Origin: Pseudomonas mandelii
GTDB taxonomy: Bacteria > Pseudomonadota > Gammaproteobacteria > Pseudomonadales > Pseudomonadaceae
Length of the DNA: 64,000 nucleotides
Assembly (NCBI RefSeq): GCF_900106065.1
Contig: NZ_LT629796.1
Span: 620,001-684,000 of the forward strand
Direction of reading: 5' to 3'
Under the pieces are notes generated by a model that was not told where the DNA came from, did not search any database, and worked only from the letters and a program-made list of their open reading frames with translations. Shown here in pieces: positions 24,081 through 32,443 of this stretch; position 1 is the stretch's first letter; each line of letters starts with the position of its first letter. The position numbers and the translations under genes are program-made.

Positions 24081-24851
24081 CTAGCGCGTCGCGACGATAA
24101 ACAACCGCGGGAATGGCAACAGCACCGAACCATCGCTCAGCGCCGGATAGGCCTGCTCGATCGCAGCTTGATACTGCTTGAGGTATTGCTCTTTTTCCGC
24201 GTCATTCAGCGGCTCGAGAAACGGCCGCAAGCCGCTGCCCTTGAACCACTCGACCACCCCCGAGGCGCCGCCCGCGAGCGGGTGATGGTACGTGGTGCGC
24301 CACACATCGACTCGCGCACAGTGCGGTCGCAGCATCGAGTAGTACTCGCTGGCACTCGCCATGTCCGTGCGTTGCCCGGCGGCGTCTACCAACTTGCTGG
24401 CCCACGGTCCATCGGCAGCGACTTCGCGCATCAGGCGATGGGACGGCTCGTTGAGATTGTCGGGCATTTGAATGGCCAGGCTGCCGCCATCGCTCAGTCG
24501 GGCGGCCAGAGAAGGCAGTAACGTCGCGTGGTCGGGCACCCACTGCAACACCGCGTTGGCGAAAATCACATCGAACGGCCCCGGCTCGTTCCAGGTATCA
24601 ATGTCAGCCGTGTCGAATTGCAGCTGGGGTAAGCGCTTGCGGGCGGCGTCGATCATATTGGTCGAACTGTCCAGGCCACGCACCGTGGCATTGGCGAAGC
24701 GCTCCACCAGCAACTCGGTCGAATTGCCGGGGCCGCAACCGATGTCGATGGCCGATCGCGCGTCCACGGGCGGGACCGCCGCCAGCAAATCGCGGGCCGG
24801 GCGGGTGCGTTCATCTTCAAAAGCGACGTATTGTCTGGCGGACCAACTCAT
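24081..24851 (-). CDS. tam: Trans-aconitate 2-methyltransferase
   Basis: A 256-residue SAM-dependent methyltransferase with the Tam N-terminus (SARQYVAFEDERTRPARDLL), motif I IDIGCGPGNST at residues 35-45 and the conserved FANAVLQWVPDH. Tam methylates trans-aconitate, a by-product of the citrate cycle that inhibits aconitase. Length and motifs agree with E. coli and Pseudomonas Tam. It converges with the small membrane-protein gene and shares a terminator region. The 345 bases upstream to the next gene (25197) contain no further gene that I can support. Confidence 0.92.
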   Translation of the reverse strand: MSWSARQYVAFEDERTRPARDLLAAVPPVDARSAIDIGCGPGNSTELLVERFANATVRGLDSSTNMIDAARKRLPQLQFDTADIDTWNEPGPFDVIFANAVLQWVPDHATLLPSLAARLSDGGSLAIQMPDNLNEPSHRLMREVAADGPWASKLVDAAGQRTDMASASEYYSMLRPHCARVDVWRTTYHHPLAGGASGVVEWFKGSGLRPFLEPLNDAEKEQYLKQYQAAIEQAYPALSDGSVLLPFPRLFIVATR

Positions 24852-25196
24852 TGCGTTCTCCTGTCGATACGTTGTTGTGGCCAGCGGCGCACAACCGGTT
24901 CGCCACGATACCTCGACTGGCGCGCCCTGCCCTATCCGACCTATGGCGACATGTCAGTTGACCGAATGCCATGTGTAACCAAAGGCCGCCGCCTCAAGCG
25001 TCCGCCTCATCGAATGACCACCAAAATGCCCCCCCGTTTCCAGCCATGTTGCCCCCCAGAACTCGCCTCACTTGAAGTCGGCGCGGCGAATAGGTGATGA
25101 GTGAGTCATTTTTTATGAGCACAGAAATGTAAGTAGAATTTTCAACCCGCCGTCGCTGTCTGAAAAATCAGGCGCATCCCTATAAGGAACACGGCA

Positions 25197-25607
25197 ATGA
25201 AATTCGCAAAAATCTCGCAGAAACTCGCCCTGTGGGCCGGCAGTCCGAAGACGTTTATGGGGGCGTTGATACTGATTGGTCTGTGGGGGTTGAGCGGGCC
25301 GATATTTGATTACAACGACACCTGGCAACTGATCATCAACACCTCAACCACGATCATCACGTTCCTGATGGTGTTTCTGATCCAGAACACGCAGAACCGC
25401 GACACCGACATCCTGCACTTGAAAATCGATGAGTTGCTGCGGGTGAACAAAGAGGCGCAGAACGCGATGCTGGGGCTGGAATTGCTGGACCTCAAGCAAC
25501 TGGAAGCGTTACGCAGACACTATCGCGCCATGGGCGAAAAAGACGTGCATGACCTGGCGGGGCTGGCCACTACGAGCAAGCGCAAACAGGACTTGAATGA
25601 GTGCTGA
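25197..25607 (+). CDS. Low-affinity iron permease family membrane protein
   Basis: A 136-residue protein of the low-affinity iron permease (Fet4-like) family. Two membrane helices (about residues 20-38 and 45-65) contain the family motif NTSTTIITFLMVFLIQNTQN, followed by a soluble helical tail starting NRDTDILHLKIDEL. The bacterial members are short and their transport role is unproven. A strong ribosome-binding site (TAAGGA) precedes ATG 25197. A terminator follows immediately. Single-gene unit. Confidence 0.88.
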   Translation: MKFAKISQKLALWAGSPKTFMGALILIGLWGLSGPIFDYNDTWQLIINTSTTIITFLMVFLIQNTQNRDTDILHLKIDELLRVNKEAQNAMLGLELLDLKQLEALRRHYRAMGEKDVHDLAGLATTSKRKQDLNEC

Positions 25608-25617
25608 GCACAAACAA

Positions 25618-25650
25618 AACGGCGCGTGATGTGAATCACGCGCCGTTTGC
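25618..25650. terminator. Bidirectional terminator
   Basis: AACGGCGCGTGAT (25618-25630) pairs with ATCACGCGCCGTT (25635-25647), with A residues before and T residues after. It lies between the convergent iron permease-family gene and the DUF4142 gene and can serve both strands. Confidence 0.85.
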
Positions 25651-25674
25651 GTTCAACACCGTTAATCGCCTGGT

Positions 25675-26178
25675 CTAGCGACTGGCTTGCAACGCTCTGG
25701 CCATTTCCAGGTGGTTCTGCAGTTTGGGCAAGGTTTCCTCAGCGAAGGCTTTGATTTGCGGCACGTCGGTGGTCTGAGCGACTTGTTGAAGCTGCTCGAT
25801 GGCTTCCTGGGTCGTCTTCACCTGACTGGCGGTATAAGCCTGATCAAAGGATGCGCCGTCCTTCACTTCCGGCATCAAGGCTTTGGCCTTGTCGACCACT
25901 TCTTCGCGAGGGGCAACCGGCAAATCCAGCTGTTTGGCGATTTTCGCCAAGTGTTGGTTGGCGGTCGTGCGGTCGTTGATGACCACGATGGTGTAGTCCT
26001 TGACCTCTTTGGATTCGCTTTTCTGGTGCGCCAGGCGACTGGCTTCGATGTCGGCCATGCCTTTGGCCGACGCATCGTTGATGAACTCGGCGGGCGACTG
26101 GGCGAAGGCACTGTTGGCAAACAGGCCCAGCAACGTGACAAGACTGGCAGTGCGTAATCGGGTGGCCATCCGGCTCAT
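25675..26178 (-). CDS. DUF4142 family exported protein
   Basis: A 167-residue protein with a signal peptide (hydrophobic SLVTLLGLFANSAFA, cleavage near residue 26) and a DUF4142 domain. This is a ferritin-like four-helix bundle family with the characteristic FINDASAKGMADIEASRLA and a conserved HLAKIAKQLDL segment. Function is not established; members are often stress- or envelope-related. Start 26178 has AAGGAGG seven bases upstream. The KGG stress-protein gene lies upstream on the same strand (74 bases between them), which fits a stress-related unit. Confidence 0.88.
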   Translation of the reverse strand: MSRMATRLRTASLVTLLGLFANSAFAQSPAEFINDASAKGMADIEASRLAHQKSESKEVKDYTIVVINDRTTANQHLAKIAKQLDLPVAPREEVVDKAKALMPEVKDGASFDQAYTASQVKTTQEAIEQLQQVAQTTDVPQIKAFAEETLPKLQNHLEMARALQASR

Positions 26179-26251
26179 GGTCGCGCCCTCCTTCTATAAA
26201 AATTCAAGCGGGAGCTTTCGCCCCCGCCTCTCAATCAAAACTACCTTGCGA

Positions 26252-26410
26252 CTACTTCGACTTCTGACCACCTTTGCGGCCCATATCGGGTTTCGCAGGG
26301 TCTTTATCGACGGTCGTAGTGGTAGTTTTCCCACCTTTGCGACCGGCTTCTGACGCCTTCGTTCGATCGTTAGCGAAGTTTCCCGAGTTCGAGTTTCTTG
26401 AGTTAGGCAT
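26252..26410 (-). CDS. KGG-repeat general stress protein (YciG/Con-10 type)
   Basis: A 52-residue, Gly/Lys/Thr-rich, predicted disordered protein with two KGG motifs: ASEAGRKGGKTT at residues 19-30 and PDMGRKGGQKSK at the C-terminus. NFANDRTKASEAG near the start is the usual first repeat. These small stress-induced proteins (E. coli YciG, fungal Con-10) accompany stationary phase and osmotic or desiccation stress. AGAGGTAGAGA lies just upstream of the ATG. It is upstream of the DUF4142 gene on the same strand. Confidence 0.88.
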   Translation of the reverse strand: MPNSRNSNSGNFANDRTKASEAGRKGGKTTTTTVDKDPAKPDMGRKGGQKSK

Positions 26411-26527
26411 GATTCTCTACCTCTTGGTGATGATCGCGGCGAGCAGGAGCCCGCATAAAATCTGAATTTCGATCACCGCAAAGGTTTAGAAAAGTTGGAG
26501 TCGCCGCGACGAACGGTGGCCGATTTT

Positions 26528-27877
26528 TCAGGCCCCGAGGCGCTGATGATGTTGGCGCTTGGCCGCATACATGGCCTCATCGGCATGCCGGAACAGTTGC
26601 TGTTCTTCGGTGCCATGCTCGGGGTAATGCGCGACGCCGATACTCGGCCGGATGTTCACGCTTTGCCCGTCCAGGCGCAGGGGTTGCGCCAGCACCTGAC
26701 GGATTTTCCCCGCAACGTTGTCAGCGTCTTCCGCCGCGTGGATGCTGTGCAACAACACCACAAACTCATCCCCACCGATACGCGCCACTGTGTCGGTCTC
26801 ACGCACGCAGCCCTTGAGTCGATTGGCGACCGCCTGCAACAGCATGTCGCCGACTGCGTGGCCATGGGTGTCGTTGACCTCCTTGAAGCGGTCGAGGTCG
26901 ACGTACAGCAATGCCATCCGCCCGGAATCCGTGCGAGCCTGCGCCAGCGAATTTTGAAGCCGGTCGCGCAGCAACGCCCGGTTGGGCAGTTGAGTCAGTT
27001 GGTCGTATTGGGCCATGCGTTGTAACCGGGCATGTAACTGCTTGCGCTCGATTGCGGTGGCGACCTGGGCGCAGACGTATTGCAACAGCTCCTTGTCCTG
27101 CTCGGTGTAGCGCTCGCCACCCGGTACGCTTTTGACGATCAGCGCGCCAATGATGCCGTTTTGCGAGTTCAACGGGACACCCAGCCAGCAAGGCGAGTCC
27201 TGTCCGGAGACCGATGCCTCAAAGCCTTCTGGCAGAGTGTCCTGGTCCAGGGTCAGCAAAATCGGCTGACCGCTGCGAATCACTTCGGCACAGAGGCGCC
27301 CGGTCATGGTTCCGGGCTGCTCGGGCTGCAGTTCATGGTCGTCGACGTGATACGGAAAGTTCAGCTGCGCACAGTGCTCGTCATACAGCGCCACGGAGAA
27401 ATTCAGTGCCGGCAGCCATTCGCCGATGATCAAGTGGATGCGCTTGAACAACGCCAGCAAATCTTCCGCTGCGTGAGCCGCCTCGGAGATCGCGTATAAC
27501 GCCGCTTGCCGGGATTCGGCTTGCTTGCGCTCGGTGATGTCCCGGGCCACAGCAATGCGCAACTGATCGACTTCAGACCAGCGCGCCGACCACAGGATAT
27601 GCACCACCGCGCCGTCCTTGCGCAGGTAGCGGTTTTCGAAGTTGAGTTTGGGATCACCGCCCATGATCTCGCGCGCGGCGTCGAGGGTGCGCTGGCGATC
27701 GGCGGGGTGCACCATGTCGATCATCGGCTGGCCGATCAGCTCGTCCGGGGTGTAGCCGAAAATACGCTCGCAGGCCGCGCTGACAAATACGAAGCGACCT
27801 TGTTTATCCACCGCACAGACGGCGTCCAGCAAGAGATCGATGTAGCTCGCCAACGGCGCGGAATTTCTGGTTGCCAT
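26528..27877 (-). CDS. PAS-GAF-GGDEF diguanylate cyclase
   Basis: A soluble 449-residue signalling protein. An N-terminal PAS domain (about 10-130, with DITERKQAESRQ at its end) is followed by a GAF domain (about 140-280, SPCWLGVPL) and a GGDEF domain. The active site GGDEF is at residues 368-372 and an I-site RETD lies five residues before it, so cyclic-di-GMP synthesis with feedback control is expected. No transmembrane segment is visible, so it probably senses a cytoplasmic cue, for example redox state or a ligand in PAS or GAF. An upstream in-frame ATG (27925) would add 16 residues; the shorter start is preferred by analogy. Confidence 0.88.
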   Translation of the reverse strand: MATRNSAPLASYIDLLLDAVCAVDKQGRFVFVSAACERIFGYTPDELIGQPMIDMVHPADRQRTLDAAREIMGGDPKLNFENRYLRKDGAVVHILWSARWSEVDQLRIAVARDITERKQAESRQAALYAISEAAHAAEDLLALFKRIHLIIGEWLPALNFSVALYDEHCAQLNFPYHVDDHELQPEQPGTMTGRLCAEVIRSGQPILLTLDQDTLPEGFEASVSGQDSPCWLGVPLNSQNGIIGALIVKSVPGGERYTEQDKELLQYVCAQVATAIERKQLHARLQRMAQYDQLTQLPNRALLRDRLQNSLAQARTDSGRMALLYVDLDRFKEVNDTHGHAVGDMLLQAVANRLKGCVRETDTVARIGGDEFVVLLHSIHAAEDADNVAGKIRQVLAQPLRLDGQSVNIRPSIGVAHYPEHGTEEQQLFRHADEAMYAAKRQHHQRLGA

Positions 27878-27961
27878 GGTGCGATAAGCGTTTCCGGACA
27901 ATGCAGCAATAAAAAGCCCCTCCATGACCCATCGGGCATTGACGCATCCGTGCGCTCAACC

Positions 27962-28600
27962 TCAAGCCTTGTTCGTCACCAGCCCCGGCAGTGCATGAGC
28001 GAGGGCGTTGATGGCGAAACCGATAAACATCACCCCACATAACCGTGTGATCGCCAGTTCATGGCGCTGATACAAGGTGCGAACTTGCCGTGCACCAACA
28101 ATGCCAATGAGGATAGCGTAGGCCATGAGACCGCCGACGAAGCTCAGGACAATCAACCAAGGCAACATTGACCAGTGCAGCAACTCCGCCCGGCTGGACA
28201 GCAGCGCAGTGAACGTCGCCACCGCCACGGGGTAGGCCTTGGGATTGGTGAGGCCAAACAGAATGCCGTGCCAAAAGGGCTGGCGAGCCGGGCCTTGAGG
28301 GGCATCGGCGCTGCTGCGCTTCGCCCGTATGGCGCGCAAGCCGAGCCAAAACAGGTACAGCCCGCTGAGTACGCCCAGCACATCAAACGCCGTGCTGCCG
28401 ATTTCACGGGCACCGACAATCGCGATCAATGCCGTGCTGCACCAGACCACGTCCCCCAACAAATGCCCACAGAGAAACCCCGCCCCGGCCCGCCGTCCAC
28501 GCGCGGCGCCAATCCCGAACACCGCCAATACGCCCGGCCCCGGTGTGATGCCATAAATGAAACCCGAGGCGAGAACGGCCATTAGCAGCGATGGGGTCAT
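27962..28600 (-). CDS. LysE family amino acid exporter
   Basis: A 212-residue inner-membrane protein with about six helices and the LysE/RhtB N-terminal signature (FIYGITPGPGVLAVFG near residue 15, and LTNPKAYPVAVATF near residue 117). The family exports amino acids or related compounds such as lysine, threonine or homoserine lactone; the substrate is not predictable here. It lies on the same strand as fosA (43 bases downstream of it) and as the PAS-GAF-GGDEF gene further on, but operon membership is uncertain. Confidence 0.9.
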   Translation of the reverse strand: MTPSLLMAVLASGFIYGITPGPGVLAVFGIGAARGRRAGAGFLCGHLLGDVVWCSTALIAIVGAREIGSTAFDVLGVLSGLYLFWLGLRAIRAKRSSADAPQGPARQPFWHGILFGLTNPKAYPVAVATFTALLSSRAELLHWSMLPWLIVLSFVGGLMAYAILIGIVGARQVRTLYQRHELAITRLCGVMFIGFAINALAHALPGLVTNKA

Positions 28601-28643
28601 TGAAAGTCCCTTTAACTATTTGGTGAATGGGCGCAAGTCTATA

Positions 28644-29081
28644 TCAGGTCCCGGGTATATCGACTGACTGATCGTCGAAGAACTTCATTCCCGCATACGG
28701 CCGCACGCGACAGGCGGCCAGCCGCGACGCCAGATCGCCAACGTGGGCTTCGAGCTTGTGGCCGTCCGGATCGAGGAAATAGAAGGACGCGCCTTCGCTG
28801 CGGTTGTCGCGCCATTCTTGTACGCTGGCGGATCGCAGGCGTTCGACGAACACGGGAAAATCGATTGCGCTGATGGTGAAGGCGTAATGGGTGTAATCGG
28901 CGGCGGGCCCCGAGTTGCGCAGCGGATCAACGGACAGGCACAGCCACAAACCCGGCAGTGACAGATAGGCGCCGGTGTCCCAAGTGGCTTCGAGGCGCAG
29001 TTGCAGCAGGTCTTGATAGAACGCCACGCTGCGGTTCAGGTCGGTGACGGCGAGGGTCAGGTGGTTGAGGCCGGAGAGCAT
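28644..29081 (-). CDS. fosA: FosA-type glutathione S-transferase (fosfomycin-modifying)
   Basis: A 145-residue vicinal-oxygen-chelate enzyme clearly of the FosA family ([18 protein letters not shown], then [12 protein letters not shown]). Metal ligands His7, His65 and Glu111 align with the known His7, His64 and Glu110 allowing for one inserted residue. FosA is a Mn2+/K+-dependent enzyme that opens the fosfomycin epoxide with glutathione. Chromosomal copies are usual in Pseudomonas. The C-terminus is about ten residues longer than in P. aeruginosa FosA. It is preceded on the same strand by two exported paralogues that look unrelated in function. Confidence 0.93.
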   Translation of the reverse strand: MLSGLNHLTLAVTDLNRSVAFYQDLLQLRLEATWDTGAYLSLPGLWLCLSVDPLRNSGPAADYTHYAFTISAIDFPVFVERLRSASVQEWRDNRSEGASFYFLDPDGHKLEAHVGDLASRLAACRVRPYAGMKFFDDQSVDIPGT

Positions 29082-29087
29082 GGGCGA

Positions 29088-29816
29088 TTAACCTTTGAGT
29101 GCTACTGGCACGACGTAGTGCTTGCCGTCGTATTCCAGGGTAACCCGAGTTGTTTTCAACTTGCGGGACGTATCGTTGCACTCTTCTCCAACCCGAAAGT
29201 TTTTGGTCACCGTCACGGTGGAACTGACAACAAGATCTGCAAATCCGTTATGAGTTGTGTTGCCAATATCGACGGTTCTTTGTGTACGTTCGCCCTCTCC
29301 CGCGCAGTTACCATCCCACTCGCCCCTGCTCGTAGAAATGATTAGCCCTTCCAATACTGGACGTAATGTATCGCCCTCCTTGAGATACAAGGCCAGTTCG
29401 GTTTTGTGATAAGGGTTTACGCTCGAGCTGTGTTCGAAACTCGAACGAATGCCAAAAGCGCGACTTTCGGGCGCCAACTTGTAGCGTGCCGTATCAATGG
29501 ACAACCCTTCATACGCCACAGCGTCTGAATAATAGGCATCTTTTTTAAGGTAATTGGCCAGGCGTTTCGAACTGGATGAACGTATGAGCGACAGTTCCAG
29601 ATCAACGTTTCCGCCATCGTTGTTCGCGTCAGCGGAATCCGGTTTGAATGTCGACGTGGCCACAATAGTTTGGTCGTCATACGCCGGCCAGACTTTGCAA
29701 AGGGTGAACGTTCGCTCACCGGAGGGCGCTTCTTCGCACCCCGCTTGCGCTTGGCTGACAGCCGTGATGAGGCCGAACAAGACAAGTGAATTCAGTCGTT
29801 TCTTTGTGGTTAACAT
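29088..29816 (-). CDS. Exported protein, tandem paralogue 1
   Basis: A 242-residue protein with a signal peptide (LVLFGLITAVSQAQA, cleavage near residue 25) followed by Cys-containing mature sequence. It is similar throughout to the upstream neighbour at 29843-30577: both share CK.WPAYD/PG near residue 40, YEGLSIDTARYKL / FEGLQLDTARYKL, GEWDGNCAGE and NGFADL/HGFADL. I do not recognise the family. Four conserved Cys suggest periplasmic disulfides. GC is lower than in surrounding genes, consistent with an accessory segment. It lies six bases before fosA. Confidence 0.7.
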   Translation of the reverse strand: MLTTKKRLNSLVLFGLITAVSQAQAGCEEAPSGERTFTLCKVWPAYDDQTIVATSTFKPDSADANNDGGNVDLELSLIRSSSSKRLANYLKKDAYYSDAVAYEGLSIDTARYKLAPESRAFGIRSSFEHSSSVNPYHKTELALYLKEGDTLRPVLEGLIISTSRGEWDGNCAGEGERTQRTVDIGNTTHNGFADLVVSSTVTVTKNFRVGEECNDTSRKLKTTRVTLEYDGKHYVVPVALKG

Positions 29817-29842
29817 GTTCTTCCCTGATCGCTTCCCATGAT

Positions 29843-30577
29843 TTACAAGCCTTTGAACCCTTGAGGCAGAACGTAGGTTTTACCGTCATATCGAAGTGTT
29901 GTCAGCACCGGTTTGGCTGTCATGGTTTTGGATTCACATGCATCCCCTTGGCCTTTCCCTGTTTCGCTGGTGGACACGGTCTTGACGATCAAGTCCGCGA
30001 ATCCATGTGAACTGGTTTGGCCGATTTCGACGGTACGGGTGTATTGATAACGCTCACCGGCGCAATTGCCATCCCATTCACCGCCATACTCGTAGGTGAT
30101 GAGCTTATCCAGGACCGGACGCAACTTGTCGCCCTCTTTCACATAGAGCGACAGCAACTTTTCACTCACGGGATTTACCCGAGACGAGCCATTGAACGTG
30201 GCGCGCACACCAAACGCTCTTACTTCAGGAGTGAGCTTGTAACGAGCGGTATCGAGTTGCAGTCCCTCAAAGGCGATGGCATCCGATTCAAAAACCGATG
30301 TCTTGTGATACGTCGCCAGCGGTTTCGAATCGCCAGCCGTCACCACGGCAAGATTGAGATCATATTTTCCCTGAGGACCATAATCGCTTGCCGAATATCC
30401 CGATTCGAACTGCGATAACGCTGTAATCGTCAACCCGGGATAGGCTGGCCAGTCTTTGCAAACCGAATAGCCGAAATCGCCCGCCAGAAACGGCTTCTCA
30501 CAATCAGCGAACGCCTGCGTAGTCATCACCAACCCGCACAGCGCCACACAATTCACCCACCCAGACTTCAATGTCAT
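29843..30577 (-). CDS. Exported protein, tandem paralogue 2
   Basis: A 244-residue protein with a signal peptide ending near residue 24 (MTTQAFADCEK) and the same conserved blocks as its neighbour (CKDWPAYPGLTI, FEGLQLDTARYKLTPE, RAFGVRATF, YGGEWDGNCAGE, SHGFADLIVK). The family is unknown to me. The arrangement head-to-tail with 26 bases between the genes implies a tandem duplication with considerable divergence. Predicted beta-rich, periplasmic. No enzymatic motif could be named. Confidence 0.7.
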   Translation of the reverse strand: MTLKSGWVNCVALCGLVMTTQAFADCEKPFLAGDFGYSVCKDWPAYPGLTITALSQFESGYSASDYGPQGKYDLNLAVVTAGDSKPLATYHKTSVFESDAIAFEGLQLDTARYKLTPEVRAFGVRATFNGSSRVNPVSEKLLSLYVKEGDKLRPVLDKLITYEYGGEWDGNCAGERYQYTRTVEIGQTSSHGFADLIVKTVSTSETGKGQGDACESKTMTAKPVLTTLRYDGKTYVLPQGFKGL

Positions 30578-30614
30578 TCCATGTTCCTTGTGTGTTTCAA
30601 AAAAACGAATGATT

Positions 30615-31517
30615 TCAGGCGCGCACTATCCCCTCCCCAATCCGCCCATTCAACCAGTTCAACGCCTGATCCCCGCCCCGCCGTGTGTGCCAGACCAACA
30701 CAAACGTAAACGACGGAATATGAAACGGCGGCGCAACTACGACCAGCGAGCGCTCATCAATCTCGCGCAGCCCACGTGAAGCCACGGTAAGAATCAGGTC
30801 CGTGCCACTGATGAATTCCGGAGCGACGCTCCAGTGCGGCAGGCTGATCGCGACGCGACGGCGTTCACGTAACGCCGTCAGCGCCCGCTCGATTTCAGGC
30901 GTGCCGCTGCCGCGCATTTCCAGCAGGACGTGTGGCCGTGCGAGGTAGGTCGGCAGGTCGAGTACGCCATTGGCAGGCAGGCTGTTGCGGTCGACCAGGC
31001 AGGCGTAGTGCTCTTCGAAGAGTGGCGTGCTGCGCAGCTCGTTTGGCAGTTCAGGGAAGACACCTGCTGCCAGGTCGATGTCGCCGTTAAGTACTGCGTC
31101 GAGCATGCCTTCGCGGCTGGCGTGGCTGATTTGCAGGTCGATGCCCGGCGCTTCCCGGCGCAAGGTGCGAATCAGCCCTGGCAGGACGATGGCGGCGCCA
31201 TAGTCGGACATTGCCAGACGAAACGTGCGCTTGGCCGTGGCCGGGTCGAAAGCGTTCGGGGCCAGCAAGGATTGCACCTGAGCGAGTGCTTCGGCCAAGG
31301 GTGCGATCAATTCCATGGCTCGCGGCGTGGGTACGAGCGTGGCACCCGCGCGCACCAGCAAAGGGTCTCCCAGCAAGTCGCGTAACCGCGCCAGGGCATG
31401 ACTGACCGCCGGCTGACTCAGGTGTAAGCGCTGCGCCGCGCGCGTGACGTGCTGCTCGCTGAGCAAGGCGTCGAGGATCACCAGCAAGTTGAGGTCGATA
31501 CGCCGCAGATCATTCAT
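30615..31517 (-). CDS. LysR-type transcriptional regulator
   Basis: A 300-residue LysR regulator: N-terminal winged helix-turn-helix (residues about 5-65, HVTRAAQRLHLSQPAVSHALARLRDLL) and a C-terminal co-inducer domain of the PBP2 type. The start MNDLRRIDLN at 31517 is preferred over ATG 31526. It is divergent from the YdcZ-type transporter gene (31604), with 86 bases between them, the normal layout for a LysR gene controlling its neighbour. The inducer is unknown. Confidence 0.92.
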   Translation of the reverse strand: MNDLRRIDLNLLVILDALLSEQHVTRAAQRLHLSQPAVSHALARLRDLLGDPLLVRAGATLVPTPRAMELIAPLAEALAQVQSLLAPNAFDPATAKRTFRLAMSDYGAAIVLPGLIRTLRREAPGIDLQISHASREGMLDAVLNGDIDLAAGVFPELPNELRSTPLFEEHYACLVDRNSLPANGVLDLPTYLARPHVLLEMRGSGTPEIERALTALRERRRVAISLPHWSVAPEFISGTDLILTVASRGLREIDERSLVVVAPPFHIPSFTFVLVWHTRRGGDQALNWLNGRIGEGIVRA

Positions 31518-31603
31518 CTGGTGCATGTTCTGGATAGCAATTCGGAATTTAAATCTGCGCGACGAATACTCTAGAGTCCAGCAAAACCTGTTGGAGAATG
31601 ATC

Positions 31604-32092
31604 ATGAGTACAGTGCATTGGGCCGGGCTGTTGCTGCTGGCCGTGGTTGCCGGGGCGGTGGTGCCGTTTCAGAGCGCGATCAACGCCAACCTCACGCGTG
31701 GGTTGGGCCATCCGTTGTGGGCGACGCTAGCGTCGTTGCTGGTGAGTATCGTCGTGTTGTTGCCGATCATGTTGGCAATGCGCTTGCCGTTGCCGTCACT
31801 GGCGTTCATCAGCAAGGCGCCGTTGTGGATGTGGGCGGGGGGTGCGTTTGGGGTGTGTTTTATTTCGTTGGCGCTGATGCTGCTGCCCAAGCTGGGGGCG
31901 TCGGGGTTTATTGCGTTGGCGCTGGCGGGACAGGTGGTGGCTTCGCTGGTGCTGGATCACTTCGGGTGGTTTGGGTTGGTGGAACGACAGATGACGTTGC
32001 CGCGGGTGTTGGGGGCAGTCTTGTTGATCGCCGGGGTCGCGTTGATTCAGTTCAGTGCGGCGCCAGGGAAGGGGTTGGTGGCGGCGGGTTGA
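31604..32092 (+). CDS. DMT-superfamily transporter, YdcZ/DUF606 type
   Basis: A 162-residue membrane protein with five hydrophobic helices, matching the short DUF606/YdcZ branch of the drug/metabolite transporter superfamily (AGAVVPFQSAINANLTRGL near residue 16, GGAFGVCFISLALMLLPKLG in the middle). Such half-size proteins work as homo- or heterodimers. ATG 31604 has GGAG seven bases upstream. It is probably controlled by the divergent LysR gene. The substrate is unknown. Confidence 0.88.
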   Translation: MSTVHWAGLLLLAVVAGAVVPFQSAINANLTRGLGHPLWATLASLLVSIVVLLPIMLAMRLPLPSLAFISKAPLWMWAGGAFGVCFISLALMLLPKLGASGFIALALAGQVVASLVLDHFGWFGLVERQMTLPRVLGAVLLIAGVALIQFSAAPGKGLVAAG

Positions 32093-32111
32093 GCGGGGAC
32101 TGTCAGGCCGC

Positions 32112-32136
32112 TTTCGCGAGCAGGCTCGCTCCCACC
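32112..32136. repeat. Isolated REP arm
   Basis: A single half of the 'gcgagcaggctcgctcccac' REP unit (CTTTCGCGAGCAGGCTCGCT onward). No second complementary arm is intact nearby; only TCGCTCCCGCAGG at 32158-32170 resembles its end. It looks like a decayed REPIN. Confidence 0.6.
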
Positions 32137-32154
32137 CGATCGGCGGCGTGGCGC

Positions 32155-32301
32155 GGATCGCTCCCGCAGGACATCAGTGATCATTGCCAGGGCGCCGGGG
32201 CGCAGGTTTTCGATCAGCACGTCGGCGCTGGTCGCCAGTTGCTTGACCAGCTCGATGACTTCAGTTCGGCTGAGTCGGCGGGATAGCCCGGTTTTGGCCC
32301 A
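32155..32301 (-). pseudogene. Remnant of a CaiB/BaiF-type CoA-transferase gene
   Basis: A minus-strand stretch reads VIELVKQLATSADVLIENLR followed by PGALAMI. This matches the ADVLIENFRPG block conserved in class III CoA-transferases. Nothing else of a 400-residue enzyme is present: upstream and downstream sequence becomes non-homologous and REP-like. It is therefore a short relic, adjacent to a decayed REPIN. No function is expected. Confidence 0.5.
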
Positions 32302-32443
32302 CAGCATCGCAGGGCGTCGCCCTACACATAAATCTCTTGTAACACTCAACCGAACAGGAAACGGCCGATTCAATGCCCCCGCCGCTCTCTGTAAAGTCTG
32401 GAAACACACGGACGATTTCATCACTCAAGGACAGACACCTCAA

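Noticed and set aside
26528..27925. Longer start of the PAS-GAF-GGDEF protein (27925)
   Set aside because: The added 16 residues (MEGLFIAALSGNAYRT) look unrelated to the PAS domain and lack a ribosome-binding site. The choice is not certain.
32177..32443. N-terminal extension of the AOS-like enzyme to 32177
   Set aside because: The extension crosses the CoA-transferase relic and reads as Ser/Arg-rich noise. Homologous folding begins after ATG 32444.
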